DNA of 64,000 bases from Epiperipatus broadwayi (lineage: Eukaryota; Onychophora; Udeonychophora; Euonychophora; Peripatidae): contig JAQFVV010007279.1 in assembly GCA_028023455.1 (NCBI GenBank), forward strand, positions 51,357-115,356, in the 5' to 3' direction. Positions 12,352 to 23,800 of this stretch are shown here, one piece after another. The notes under the pieces are model-generated. The model was not told the origin of the DNA. It saw nothing but the letters and a program-made list of their open reading frames with translations, and did not search any database. The position numbers were made by a program, and so were the translations under genes. The first letter of the stretch is position 1, and each line of letters opens with the position of its first letter.

Positions 12352-12780
12352 ATATAGGGTATATGAGCACAGCCTTTCACATGACCCACCACTCTCCACA
12401 CTATCTCATAACACTGATACCCTTGAACACATATATGTCAAAAGATAAATAATCACCAATATATGTATTTCATCCTAAACCAACAATAATCAGTTGGTTC
12501 AGATTACCATCTCTACACATATATGCTATAAGTGCTCAGATATATATTAAGATAGCCAAACCTCATACTTTAATGGACAGGCTTCAATCTACTTCACACT
12601 CTTCAACCATCCATCCAATTGAAAATCTGATGATGGAATGCTCAAAGGCCACCCTGAGGCTGAGAATCTTGTCACACCCATGTTGACCTAAAGTCAATTT
12701 GACCCCTCATGTACAAGACATAATCCATTTAATACATATACAAGGGATGGGCAGACATCTCTACTATGTAATAACTGAAA
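12352..12780 (-). repeat. R2 SINE-like repeat
   Basis: An inverted copy of the R2 family. It contains the minus-strand tRNA-like head with TGTGCTCATATACCC, the AATCAGTTGGTTCAG segment, GGACAGGCTTCAATC, and an end close to ATATACAAGGGATGGGCAG. A second truncated copy follows immediately. Confidence 0.78.
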
Positions 12781-12828
12781 CACACAGGCTTATTATACAC
12801 CTGTGTCTATATATGTAATATATAGGGT

Positions 12829-13000
12829 ATATGAGCACAGACTTTCACATGACCCACCACTCTCCACACTATCTCATAACAGTGATACACTTGAACACAT
12901 ATATGCTGAAAAGATAAATAATCACCAATATGGGTATTTCATGCTAAACCAGCAATCATCAGTTGGTCCAGATTACCATTTAGAAATGGCATGGATATAT
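12829..13000 (-). repeat. R2 SINE-like repeat, truncated tandem copy
   Basis: Repeats the first ~170 bases of the copy at 12352 almost exactly (ATGAGCACAGACTTTCACATG onward) in the same orientation, then diverges after CAGATTACCAT. A 77-codon open frame across it is a shadow. Confidence 0.78.
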
Positions 13001-14198
13001 GTAGAATTGGTCTTCTATCATATGCTAGATTTATGAGTATTCAATATTTTACATTTTGTCATTTTTATAACGGTCCATATTTTCATTGCAAACTAAAGAA
13101 AATTTAAAAGTATCTATTTTTATATATCATCTTTACGTGTGATTTAAGAAGAGTATATCCTCTTTCATGGATAAGTTTAATAAGTAATTTTTAGTTTAAA
13201 TATTCTAGACATTTGTAAATATATAATTTATACACTCATATTCTTGATAAAAATGAAAAAAAGAGGAAATGGATTTCTAACTTTTAGCATTAGCAAACAA
13301 AACCTTTATTAAGAGAAAACTTGTTAAGAATCATGATTGCTTTTAATATTTAACTTTAAATTCTGTTCAGTTTAATACAGATTAAACGGACAAAATCCAG
13401 GTCTAAAAGTTTTTGTATAAGTTTTCAACTGAATTAAAATATTAATTTAGTCAATTGAATGAATCAGTTGTGCGACTTACTACTTAAACATCAGACAACT
13501 TCTTGAAACATGAAATAGTTTATTTGAACTAATTGTAAATTCTACTACAATGGTTTAAAGAATTTGCATAGTAAATTATGTAGTGTTCTAATTGGATTAT
13601 ATGTTTAAAAAAACACCTCAATATATCATGTCATTACTTTTTTTAATATAATTTTGTATAAAAATAAAGCTACATAGCATCAAATTTATTAATAAATAAT
13701 GATATAGTTAGTTGTTTAGAGGATAATAAAATATTCATGCTCCCTAGTGGCAAATTGAGCATTTAATAGATCAATTAAAGCCAAGTTTTTTAATTATTTA
13801 CATTCTTAGTTGATAATTAACGCAGAACCTTAACTCACCACTTTAACACTGCCACTAAAGTGTATAGGAAAACTTCATTAATAATTGAAATGCAGTCTTT
13901 TGCTTCAGTAAATATTTTTATATACCTTTTAAAATAGTTTGGTATCTTTTTACTAACAATTATAAATATTTGTGTGTGTGATAAACATTTTATAAAATTC
14001 AACCTCTAAGCATGCATATTTCTAAGAAATAGTTTTAAATTAAACTATTTCAAGCCGACTTTCCATATACATCAACAACAAAACATAGATTAAGTTTATT
14101 AAAAATAATTAAAAAACATTGCAAAAACTATTATTATTGCACTCATGTGATATTTGATGTATCATTAACAGTGGTAGTATTCCATGAGTAAAACTTAC

Positions 14199-14284
14199 TT
14201 AATTTTTGCTGTTTTGGTTTGCTCCTTAGCTGTTCTTACAGTGAAAACTACACGAAGAGCATATGTCAAAAATACGATGTTAAC
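14199..14284 (-). CDS. Latrophilin-like adhesion GPCR, exon with end of TM5 and intracellular loop 3
   Basis: This minus-strand exon of 86 nt lies between a TTGCAG acceptor and a GTAAGT donor. It encodes VNIVFLTYALRVVFTVRTA then KEQTKTAKIK, with the last codon split 2+1 into the TM6 exon. VNIVFLT continues the TM5 begun in the exon at 18644 (family: LN.IFL.I.L). The loop is short and basic, lacking the long insert seen in vertebrate latrophilins, and it leads directly into GWLKGSIML. Both junction phases fit exactly. Confidence 0.88.
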
Positions 14285-14517
14285 CTGCAACCAAAAAATA
14301 TAATTAATTAATTAAAATTTTCATTAATTCTTATTTATTTAAACATTACAATAAATTCATTTTAAAATTAAATCCAAGCAAAGGAATAAAACTTTTTTAT
14401 ATGAACTAATAATTTATATAAGGATTCCACCCTTATTGTTAAAAGAAGGTTAACCTTGACAATAGTTAGAAATTGTTGATTCTTATTGATATTGGAATTG
14501 GCTAAGTGTTGACTGGT

Positions 14518-14578
14518 TTTTAAAGATATATATATATATATATATATTTTAAAGATATATATATATATATATATATAA
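14518..14578. repeat. Duplicated (AT)n microsatellite
   Basis: Two units of TAAAGA followed by about ten AT dinucleotides lie in tandem. Confidence 0.9.
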
Positions 14579-15174
14579 GCATTAAAGCATTGCTTGATCT
14601 TTTCTAGTGTGTGTCAGCTTATCTTTATAAACAAGATATGAATTATTGAGGATTATTAATTGCTACATAGTAAAGATATTGCTAATAAAATGCAAAAAGT
14701 TGCAGATAGAGAACAGATATGAAGAATTAAATACAGTAAATAAATAGGCAGAATATTAGAAGCAAGTTATTTTATGATAATGAAAAGAAACAATGGCTAA
14801 ATAAAAAGAAGAGATTATAAATGAAATAATTTAGTAAATTTGTTTTGCAAACTATGTATTATAAATATAGAAAATATTAGCTATTGATTACTAGAATGTA
14901 GACATCAGAAAGAATAAAAAAATAAATTTGTGGGAAAATAAGTTATTACTTTAAGTTTGAATACAGTGTGGGTTTTTCATTCTGTATTAGGAAAGGATAA
15001 CGACAAAGAAAATTTTAAATATTAAAATTATTAAATGAATAAAAATAATGCTATGTTAAGGGAATAAAAAGTAAATAAATTCGAAATTTTAAAGCTTATA
15101 TAGATTAAAGAATAATAAAGAAATATAATGACTATCAAGTTTCTTAGGGCTTATTGTTCAGATAAAGAAGTAAT

Positions 15175-15270
15175 TAAGCTCTGGTGGCTGAATGTAGTGA
15201 TAGAATATCAAACTCTGGATATAAGATCCTAGAATTGATTTCAGTTTGATAACTTCCAGTGATCCAACTG
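15175..15270 (+). repeat. Degenerate tRNA-like SINE fragment
   Basis: GGTGGCTGAATGTAGTGATAG resembles an A-box region, and TAGAATTGATTTCAG lies where a B-box would be. No intact boxes or tail are present. Confidence 0.3.
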
Positions 15271-15639
15271 CTTAAGAACTCCCAAGCAATAAAGTCTTTC
15301 AATTAATTATTTATAGAAGGAGCCATGTTTTATCATATTGCAAGAATATCAACATTTGAACTTTCATTAATAAAATTATTGATTATTCATTCATATCTTG
15401 ATAGTATAGTTATAATGTTATTTGCAGTAGGCAATTTCTAAATTATCTAATCTTTTATACATGCAATTTTAATAAAATTGTAAATAGATTATAATTATGC
15501 AGAATATGCTAATTCACAAATCAGATGACTAAAGAATCATTTTAATAAACTTGTAAACAATGCAAATTGTATCTATTATTTTTCTGACATAATTTACATA
15601 ATCTTTTTATTAATATAACAAATCTTATTTAAATTTAAT

Positions 15640-17480
15640 TCTTTATCAAACCTTACTAATAACCAACTATCCTTACTTTTCATTAAACATTTTTCAAACA
15701 ATTAATTCTTTACATTCTTCTATTACTAATTCTGAAGGATTCTGCAGATTATTTATATCCACCACAATAAAAAAAAACATGTCTAATATCAATAAGTTTT
15801 ACAATATTACCATTAATATAAAAAATTCTTGCCCCATGCAAATGCACACATCGTACAAATAATACCCCCATATTCTCTAATTAATAACCCTTTTGTCAAC
15901 ATGGATTTTCATAAATCTCTACTTATTATTTTTTAGCATTTGTATAAGTAATCCTAATTTGCATTTATTTTTATTCATGTTCCAAAGCCTTCCAAATATT
16001 TTTAAATTGCTCTTAATTCCCTCACTAAAAAAAAAGTTCATCCTATTTTTTCTTCAACAGCTTCATTTTTGTCCACACTTTATTATCCACTATGTATCTA
16101 TCTATTTCTATTTGAATTCTATCTATAAGAAAACTCTCCTTTCCAATATGAAACACATTATTTCCAAATGCTAAAAGAGGTGCCACATCCTCTTCCCCAA
16201 ATTATTTTACATACCTCCTATTTAATATAAAAAAGACATGACAGATTTTAAATTAATCCCATTCTATTGTTTGCTTTTCCTCCTGTCTTTAATTCTTCAT
16301 TTCTGTATATTTTTTCTTTTTTTTAACAAATATTGTACTGTATTTAAATGCTTATATTTCCTTACTTCTTCAAGACATATATATTCCCTATTTTCTGTTT
16401 TTCAGTTTTTCTCTTTATAGCAAATATTAATAATATCTTACATTTTTCTTACTAAATTTAATTTTCATATTTCTTTCTATCTCTATATATTTCTCTCTAT
16501 GTTTTAAATTGTTTACAAAAATTGTTGTAAGATTATCAAAAAATTGCATATTATATTGTGACTTAATTTTCACTATCTTCCTATTTTAAACCCCAATTAA
16601 CTATTCAAGATTTTACATTTTCAGATTATTTTTGTAAAGACTTTTAAATATTTTTAGTAACACCAAATCTTATATTTTCAAGATTTATCTACAAATTGTT
16701 TATATCGTACTTCTTTCCTATATTTAAAAATCCAACAAATTATTATTTATTTTCCTTAGAAGAGATTTGAATTGAATACAATGAATAAAATATCCATTAT
16801 CTATTACTTTGGATAAAATCTATTCTGAATCTCTTTTAATATTTTATTATCTTCTACTCAAATCCTAAATAATAATATAGATGTATATATATATTATAAA
16901 TTAGAAAGTTATAGCTACTGTTTGTATCTAGCTAATAACCTAAACTCTTTTCTCTCTTCTTTATGTAATAATCTTATATCTTTTATTTATTTGGAATTCT
17001 ATTATTAACTATTACGTTTAAATCAATCCTTGCATCCCTATTCAGTATCATTAACAGCTGCTATATCATTTAGTATTCTTGTTTTTCTTTTTTTAACTCT
17101 ATCTATTGCATTGTTTAATTTTAAATTCATCATTCTGCCTATCTTTTCCAATGAATCATTTTTTACATATAGATTCTCTAATGTCTCAAGATTTTAATAC
17201 AAACTCATTAGTATTACCAAGTCTTCATTTTCCTCATATTACTTTCTCCTCTATATCTAATAATATAAGCTTTTTTTTTATTTCTTTACTTAATATAACT
17301 CTAAATGTTTTACAAGTTCTTTCTATCATACTTTATTATTAAGTTCACCCCCATTTTCATTATATTTTTATTATAGTAAATTTTTTGTTCTGTTTCTTTT
17401 ATACTTTTTCCAGTACTTATGTAGTTTGCCTGCTGGAAAGCTTACTACCCATTTTATTTAAATTATCCATTTTCATGGGC
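15640..17480 (-). other. Strand-biased (T/C-rich on plus) tract, probable decayed LINE
   Basis: Over 1.8 kb the plus strand is strongly T- and C-rich, as are the antisense strands of the recognisable LINEs at 38.3-42.6 kb. Minus-strand frames are A/G-rich with Lys/Glu-rich stretches such as GRMMNLKLNNAIDRVKKRK near 17120 but hold no diagnostic motif. Plus-strand open frames here (93, 60 and 78 codons, Phe/Leu/Ile-rich) are composition artefacts. Confidence 0.4.
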
Positions 17481-17669
17481 TTCCAATACAATTTATAAAC
17501 AATATGGCTGACTGTAAGTATTCAATAGTTAGGTTTTTTTTTATTTATTAAAATGATAAAGAAACACAAAAGTTCAAAGGTCTGTAATTAAAAACTTTTT
17601 TAATGTAAATGCAGTAAAGAAAATAAAAATAAAACATGATTAAGCAAACTATAACAAAGGTGCAGACAG

Positions 17670-18525
17670 ATATCACTTTTTGGGCAAGCACTCCTAACCA
17701 CATTGCTTTCCAAACAGGTGCTTAGAACCTGTTCGCACATGACACTATGTTTCTTTGTTCACACATAAAGTATAATAACCTCTTATCACATAGTTTTCAG
17801 GTGGGCACAGTCCTACAATTTTGAAACTATTCCATTGCATATTGTTCTGTTAATGAAAGATTCCAAATTTTGATCATGTTTCCAAAAATGAAAAGGCAAA
17901 AAAGCAATGTTAAAAATATCACGTGTTAACAAATGTTATCAACAAAAAAATAAGTTAATTTTAATCATGTGTTATCAGTTTACCTTGTGTTAACATTTAA
18001 ATATTATGTTGTGAATGTATAAATTGTTAACTTTAAAAAATATTAGCAAATGTATTCTAAATTGAATGTTAATTTTAAAAAATTTGAATACATTTTTTAA
18101 TAAATTTCATTCACAACATAACATCAAAATGTTAACATCTAAACATCACATGATCACCATTTCCTATGCTTGCTTATAACTGGCTTGCACTGAGTGGCAC
18201 TACTGTATGGAGAATTTTGCCTGTTTTAAAATGTTAGCATGAGGCAAAAAGATAATATATGTTAAAATTAATGTCATTTTTTTGTTGACATTCATTAACA
18301 TGTGATTATTTTTTTAACATTGCTTTTTTGCCTTATTATTTTTGGAAATATGATTAAAATTTGGTATCTGTCATCAATAAAACAAGATGCAGTAGAATAT
18401 TACACTTTATGTGCAAATGGAGATGCAATGACAGTATTTTGTGTGAATATGTTTTAAGTGCCTATCTGTTTGAAAAGAAACAAGGTTAGAAGGCTCCAAA
18501 ACATTGTTGGTGAGTGCCCTGATAT
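17670..18525. mobile_element. Long inverted-repeat (foldback) DNA element with a nested R3 insertion
   Basis: The left arm from ATATCACTTTTTGGGCAAGC and the right arm ending TGAGTGCCCTGATAT are inverted relatives. Symmetry continues for several hundred bases: TTCCAAAAATGAAAAGGCAAA pairs with TTTGCCTTATTATTTTTGG, and CACATAAAGTATAAT with ATTACACTTTATGTG. An R3 copy (18139-18227) lies in the centre. No transposase is present, and a clear target duplication was not found. Confidence 0.65.
18126..18240 (+). repeat. R3 retroposon, short 89-bp form, with 13-bp target duplication
   Basis: AAAATGTTAACAT (18126-18138) and AAAATGTTAGCAT (18228-18240) flank an insert that carries CATCACATGATCACCATTTC, the CTTGCACTGAGTGGCACTAC segment and GAGAATTTTGCCTG. 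There is no A-tail. It lacks the inverted half present in the long forms. Confidence 0.75.
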
Positions 18526-18643
18526 TAGTTTACAGCTGGTGTAGGAAATTTACATTATTATAAATATGCTACAGTATCTATATACTTTAAGTAATAGAAA
18601 TAATATCAATCAAAAAACGAAATAAAATAAAACATTATACTAC

Positions 18644-18707
18644 CAGAATAACTAAAAGTATTGGTCCTGCGAAACTCCAAATCATATCATCAGGTTTTAA
18701 CCAGCAA
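18644..18707 (-). CDS. Latrophilin-like adhesion GPCR, exon with extracellular loop 2 and start of TM5
   Basis: This minus-strand exon of 64 nt follows TTTTTTTGTAG and ends at a GTAGTA donor. It encodes (Y)CWLKPDDMIWSFAGPILLVIL. The Cys of CWL is the conserved loop-2 cysteine that forms a disulphide with the top of TM3, and IWSF.GP is a hallmark of latrophilins (FIWSFIGP). Its first base completes the Tyr codon begun in the exon at 19923. The frame runs on into TM5 at 14284. The donor is slightly non-canonical (GTAGTA). Confidence 0.9.
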
Positions 18708-19689
18708 CTACAAAAAAAATATAATAATAATTATAAAATTGAAAAAAGAAAATGAAATTGCCATCATTATTATAACAGCAAATGATTTATTTTGGAATAT
18801 TAATTTTTAAAAAAATAAGAATATTACATGACCTTAGTTTTCATAATACTTTTCAATAGCCAATCTATTTCCTACTTCTGCGACCTTGTGTAAACTTGAG
18901 TAATCAAAAGAAGCCATACAGAAAACTTAATAAATGTCTATTCAATCCTATCCTTTTCAGATGCATGAGATAAAGATCTAAAACTCCTCATTGATGAAAA
19001 CCAAAAGCCAGATATTAGTCTGAAGATATCAATAAGAAAGCACTAGATAGAACTTTATTAAGTACTATTATTTGCATTTATTAATTACTCATATTCACAC
19101 AAAGGGGCAGAATTGGAATAGATAAATAACGTTTGCTAATGAATATTATCTACTAAAAACTTTTTTTTTTTAAAAAATTAATCTAAAATCTTAGTTTTTA
19201 TTATTTTTAGAATTAGCAATGATAACTATATTGTTAGTTCTTCGGGTTATATGAAATTCTAGCAACCAAACGACAGATTGAGCACAGCAAAATCAATCCA
19301 GAAAGTTTTAGCTTCTTAAGGTTGTCATTCTCGCACTGCAGTAAACAATACAAGTTTTATACTTACTAATAAAAAAAATATGAAGAGATAAAAGTCAAAA
19401 TATTTTAATAAAAATAAATGTTTCAGTAGATTTATATTTCCATCAAAGCATCACCTGATGACCATTTCCTATGCTTACACATGCTGTTAATAAATGTTTA
19501 TGTTTCTTAGTTCCAGTTTTAAATTCAAAGTCCTCTAGACTAAGTCATAAATGAGAAACTAATCAGAAAATGTTAATATAAAAGTACAATCATCAAGTCT
19601 CATGTTTAAGCTACAATAAATAGTTTTGAAGTATATGTTAAGTATAAGCCAATAAAGTCATGCGATGATTTTTGTAAGTTATTTTCCAA

Positions 19690-19880
19690 AATTTGTAATT
19701 CAGATTTGTGTACATTTGTTCGTATATGTAATGAAGTGTTTTTTTCTTTTTTATAAGCTAAAGCTGAACGATTATTATGGTAAGCTTCATTGAAAGTGGA
19801 CTCAGCATTAGTTTATAAAGAAGAAAGAGATCACTTCATTATGCATATGAACATATGTACACAAATTTGAATTACAAAAC
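19690..19880. mobile_element. Small terminal-inverted-repeat MITE
   Basis: Arms of about 50 bp (left TTTGTAATTCAGATTTGTGT, mirrored on the right) enclose about 90 bp of unrelated DNA. It lies 43 bases below the TM4 exon. No coding capacity. Confidence 0.65.
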
Positions 19881-19922
19881 AAATGAAGGAAAAATGAATA
19901 TTTCCAAAATGTAATAACTTAC

Positions 19923-19989
19923 TATTTCTTTGTTCCATAACCATCAGGTCGAATTCCAGAAGCAATAGCTACAATAACCGCTGGCAAGC
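19923..19989 (-). CDS. Latrophilin-like adhesion GPCR, exon with TM4
   Basis: This minus-strand exon of 67 nt lies between a TTAG acceptor and a GTAAGT donor. It encodes (G)LPAVIVAIASGIRPDGYGTK, matching the family TM4 run G.PALIVA.SA......YGT. The first two bases complete the Gly codon from the TM3 exon, and the last two begin the Tyr codon finished at 18707. It is among the shortest exons of the gene and not visible as an open frame on its own. Confidence 0.9.
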
Positions 19990-20105
19990 CTAATTTTAAA
20001 AATAAAAATATTAATAATTTTGTAAGAATAAGAAAAATGTAGACTTTGCAATTAAACAAGTAATATGTCTAAATGTGCTAAAATGGAGACAATGGTGAAG
20101 CTCAG

Positions 20106-20350
20106 TACAAATTGGAATATTAATTTGCCGAGAAGTTTTATCTTCTCATAATCATAGCAAGTGGTTTGTGTGAGCATGATAGAAAATGTATGCAACAAAT
20201 ATTTAAATATATGAACTTTCTAATCCATTTTGCATATATTTAAATATTTGTTGCATACATTTTCTCTCATGCTTGCACAACTTACTTGCTATGATTATGA
20301 GAAGATAAAACTTCTCGAAAGTACTCAACAATTAATATTACAATTTGTAT
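20106..20350. mobile_element. Palindromic MITE, about 110-bp arms
   Basis: The left arm (TACAAATTGGAATATTAATTT onward, through ATGTATGCAACAAATATTTA) is mirrored from CATATATTTAAATATTTG to ACAATTTGTA around a 20-bp centre near 20223. It lies between the TM3 and TM4 exons. An 80-codon frame over the right arm is not a gene. Confidence 0.75.
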
Positions 20351-20629
20351 TTATTCACTATTTTCTGCATTTTAGTGCATTTAGACATAATAATTTTGAT
20401 AAAATAATCGAAATGTATTATTTAGTGGTCAGAAAAATATTTTCTAAAATTATGAATAAAAAAGTATTGTAAAAGCTTCAAAATAATATTATCAAGAATC
20501 AAAATTATTTTAATATTTTATGCAATAATTTTTATTTTAGAATCCTACATTATGATGATACATTATAACATTTAATTTTAGATCTAAAATAAAACTTTAG
20601 AAAATAAGCTTTAAGTGAGATTATTTTAC

Positions 20630-20783
20630 CATATCCCAGAAGAAGGTACCAGCCACATCTAGATTTTTCAGATTCAAATACTGTAACCAGTAATACATAG
20701 AGCTGAAATCCTTCCAAAAACATCCACATAAATGCAGCAAGAAAAAAATAATGTAGAAGGCCAGCTATGACTGCACAGATTGT
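20630..20783 (-). CDS. Latrophilin-like adhesion GPCR, exon with TM3
   Basis: This minus-strand exon of 154 nt follows an AACAG acceptor in phase 0 and ends at a GTAAAA donor after the first base of a Gly codon. It encodes [20 protein letters not shown], then [20 protein letters not shown], then [11 protein letters not shown]. This closely follows the family pattern ACAVFA.LLHFFFLAAF.WM.LEG.QLY.MLV.VFE. The first Cys is the TM3 partner of the loop-2 disulphide, and WMFLEG is the TM3 core motif. It is the most diagnostic exon in the window. Confidence 0.93.
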
Positions 20784-21383
20784 CTGTTAGTAAAAAAAAA
20801 ATTAGAAAATATAATAATTTTTATTATCTATAATAAAAAATCGACAAAATATATATTTAAAAAATACATCTAGTTGTGTGGTTTAGGATAACAGTAGAGT
20901 GGGTTTTTGGGTGCCAAAGTTTTTAATATCAGTTTGGTGTTTTAAGGTCATCTGATCTCTTGAGAAATTAACCATATACTTAATTTTATTTTAAGTAAAA
21001 ATTTTATTTATAAATTTTTAAACAAAATTCGATTGTTTACCATTATATAACCTTGCCTTATTTGTATTTTAATTCATTGCCTAAACTTTCTTTCTTATTA
21101 TTTCTTATGCCACTAGACAAGATTATATGATATTCATACTGGTTGCATGTTCTGTTTTGAGAAGATCCTTAGGCAATTATGGAAATTTTTTATTTTAATA
21201 GTTGTTCAGATTTTTGAGTCTGTTACATTTCCTATTATTAAAAATAAAAACTCATTAAATGGATGTGATTAATTTTAATGTATGTATGAATATAAAGGGA
21301 GACCCAAAAATAACCGAATTTTTTAATAAAAAAAGGTATATTTATTTTTAGGTGTTGCAAATTGAATCACTTTAAAAAATATA

Positions 21384-21716
21384 GTCTACTTAATATCACA
21401 TGATCACTATCTCATACTAGCACAATAATTGTTATTAAACAATCCAAAACAAAGCAAAACTCTCCATATAGTAGTGCCATCTTGTGCTAACAAGAGCAAT
21501 CAATGGATGCCAGAAGGCTTGTGCATAAAATCCCTATCTAGTGCCTACTCATCCAATATCCACAAGCCAGAAACTAGTCTGGGGATATTGGATGAATAGG
21601 CACTAGATAGGGATTTTATGCACAAGCCTTCTGGCATCCATTGATTGCTCTTGTTAGCACAACATGGCACTACTATATGGAGAATTTTGCTTTGTTTTGG
21701 ATTGTCTACTTAATAT
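21384..21716. repeat. R3 foldback retroposon, 307-bp long form, with 13-bp target duplication
   Basis: GTCTACTTAATAT is present at 21384-21396 and 21704-21716. The insert begins CACATGATCACTATCTCATA and then forms a hairpin more than 120 bp per arm. CAAAACTCTCCATATAGTAG pairs with CTACTATATGGAGAATTTTG, and GCATAAAATCCCTATCTAG pairs with CTAGATAGGGATTTTATGC, around a short loop near 21567. Confidence 0.82.
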
Positions 21717-22200
21717 AATGTTTTGGTCTAAACCAGTTTGACATTTTTCAAAGTAGTCCAGAAATACTTGCAAAGTAATGCATTTTAATGCTTCTGTCAT
21801 TTTTTTAATGCCAGTTTTAAGTCTGCAAAAAAAAAAAAATTTGAGACATTTTTCATTTGAAAGATTAAAAAAAATTGCACAATGATTGAGTGAATATGGC
21901 TGATAGATCAGCAGAGTCATTCTGAATTAAATTATAAACTATTTCAAACTCAAAGCTTTAAGAGATGCGACTGTTGGGGTGGAATTTGCACTCTTTTCTT
22001 TGCACAAAACAGGATGTTTATGTTTTATCACATCAGTTAAATGTTTCCAAACTTGTGGATAAAATGTCTGACCATTATGAACTAAACCTGAGAGAAAAAT
22101 CCCATTTGCATAAAAAAAATCGGCATTAATTTGACATTTCAGCCATTATAAACAAATTGACAAAAATGCACTTTACAAAACAATGTATTATGTGATCCCA
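21717..22200 (-). pseudogene. mariner transposase fragment (C-terminal part)
   Basis: Minus-strand pieces in different frames match the mariner catalytic domain. NVKLMPIFFMQMGFF stands for the ..MLI.FFD..GIVH.EF region, HNGQTFYPQVWKHL for EGQT.N..FY..VL..L, QPYSLNHCAIFFNL for HPPYSPDLAPCDFFLFP, and ALKCITLQVFLDYFEKCQ for the C-terminal alpha region. In the visible copy the D and E/D catalytic positions are altered and frames are broken, so it is dead. The N-terminal DNA-binding half is missing, consistent with an internally deleted copy. Confidence 0.8.
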
Positions 22201-22279
22201 TGATTTCACATGATTTTATTTGACAGATTGATGCAGAAGGATACTTTCAAGATGTATGTAACAGCAAAAATATATAATA

Positions 22280-22440
22280 AAACAGAGACAAAACTCTCCA
22301 TATAGTAGTGCCACTCAATGGATGTAAGAAGCTTTCTGTATAAAATTCCTATCTAGTGCCCTGAGTGGCATTACTGTATGGACAGTTTTGCCTCTGTTTT
22401 AACAGCTTGAGCAAGTATAAGAAATGGTGTAATGTGATTT
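22280..22440. repeat. R3 foldback retroposon, medium form
   Basis: An inverted repeat of CAAAACTCTCCATATAGTAG and its near mirror TACTGTATGGACAGTTTTG surrounds CTATCTAGTGCCC. The R3 head (CATTACACCATTTCTTATAC on the minus strand) is at the right end. Possible flanking duplication is too degraded to call. Confidence 0.7.
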
Positions 22441-22684
22441 TTAGTATTCAAAAGTATATACTACAACATATGCGCATACCAGAAAATGATTCTGGTTATT
22501 TTGGGTCCACCCTCGTATTATTGTAATATGGGATTTTTTTTTACATTTTTTTATATGATTTTTTTAAATTCATCATCAATGTGTGTAAAACCTATTGCAT
22601 TAACTATTTGAAAGTGTAACATTCTTTAAACAAGTGTAAAAATGTTTCCTCTTGGTAAACTTTTGTTCATAAGAAATTCAAATC

Positions 22685-22765
22685 CTGACAATGTCAGAAT
22701 TAGAATCAATCCAAGGATTTTAGATTCAGAACCCAACACTCTTCCTTTGCAGTAAACCTTGCTCA
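22685..22765 (-). repeat. tRNA-like SINE fragment
   Basis: On the minus strand, GCAAAGGAAGAGTGTTGGG followed by GGATTGATTCTAATTC gives A/B-box-like spacing. Degenerate. Confidence 0.45.
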
Positions 22766-23229
22766 ATATTTTTTGCTATAATTCCATATAATAGATTGAA
22801 AATAAATTTGAAAAAGAATTGAAGGCCAGAGGATTATTTGAACATTTTTAAAGTTGAGTAATGTATCCAGGAGTTTTTCCATATTTTTTTTTCATCTACA
22901 TATTTAAAATTGTTTAAAAATTAGATTGTTAAATTCATGTTATAAATCCTTATAAGATGGAATTAAGTCATTTAAAAAATGACTATCATGATTTTACCAT
23001 TCTGTAGTTGTATGCTTTTATGTAGGAAATATATAGTTTTGGTATAATTAAGTTTAGACTAGTCTTAATAATTGAGAATGTAATATTGTTAAAGTAATAA
23101 ATATGAAAAATTCACCAGATGTACTTTTTTCAATAATCTGATTTTGTTTACAATTGTGCAACTCAAAATGTGTGAGTAGTTCTATTTATATATTGGATTA
23201 TTTCCATCATTTAATGTAAGTATTGAATG

Positions 23230-23800
23230 TCTTTAGAAAAATTTAAATTTTATTTAAATATTCAAAATACATTCAACTGTTTAGTAATAGCACACAGGTT
23301 AGTATATGCACAATGTTTCGAGAGGTATTACTCTCCTCTATTCTTCAGGTATTTCTGCCTGACCAGTGACAGTACTAGCATGGGAATTGAACTTGAACCC
23401 CTAGATTCTTGAATACTTAATTTTAAGATAACACTCTAACCAACTGAACCATCCTACTGAAGACAACAGTCAGTAGAAATTTCATACACTTATCTATGAG
23501 GTATTTCCTGATTTTTCCACTTTTTCTTAAAAGCAAAATTGATTAGTGATTTCCATACATTATGTATAGTCACACTAGGTTGACTTTACCATTGTCATGT
23601 GAGCAGCTTTTTTAAGTTTTCTTCTTTCTACCTTTTCTTCTCTATCCAACATTGTTGTATTTTCCCAATTGAACATATGTTCATTGGTACATACATGGTC
23701 TGATACCTCTCAAAATATTCATATACTAACCTGTGTGCTATTATTAACAGTTGAAGGTATTTAAATAGTTAAATTTTTCTAAAAACATTCAATACTGTAG
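23230..23800. repeat. Inverted-repeat element with a tRNA-like core (family S3)
   Basis: TTAGAAAAATTTAAATTTTA near 23232 is mirrored near 23770, and GTTAGTATATGCACAATGTT near 23299 by its inverse near 23715-23735. Between them, on the minus strand (23365-23462), is a good tRNA-like sequence: GATGGTTCAGTTGGTTAGAG (A-box) then GGTTCAAGTTCAATTCCC (B-box). The same architecture recurs at 47735-48095. Confidence 0.65.

Larger units (their letters stand above)
4749..14198 (-). other. Receptor intron (TM5 to TM6), about 9.45 kb, rich in transposons
   Basis: The intron holds the 3.8-kb hAT element, a Jockey/CR1-like LINE fragment with a nested SINE, and several R2 repeats, listed separately. The stretches 4749-5190, 5530-5940, 6020-6350 and 13036-14198 show nothing I can name apart from AT-rich and homopolymer sequence. 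Confidence 0.6.
21291..22517 (-). mobile_element. mariner element, about 1.22 kb, degenerate, with two nested R3 insertions
   Basis: The termini (AAAGGGAGACCCAAAAATAACC on the left; the inverted right end at 22490-22515 reads AGGGTGGACCCAAAATAACC) are mariner-type inverted repeats, and TA dinucleotides flank both ends (21291-21292, 22516-22517). The minus strand carries transposase remnants. R3 insertions lie at 21397-21703 and 22280-22440. The element sits in the ~10.8-kb intron before the TM3 exon. Confidence 0.85.

Noticed and set aside
12803-13036. 77-codon plus frame and similar short frames at 6601-6977 and 49445-49717
   Set aside because: They fall inside R2 SINE-like repeats and differ between copies.
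15893-17342. Hydrophobic plus-strand open frames of 60-93 codons that look like membrane proteins
   Set aside because: The Phe/Leu/Ile/Ser bias follows from the T/C-rich strand of a decayed element. No start context, motif or conservation can be argued.
20230-20472. 80-codon plus frame MHIFKYLLHTF
   Set aside because: It spans the right arm of a palindromic MITE; the mirrored arm gives an unrelated frame.
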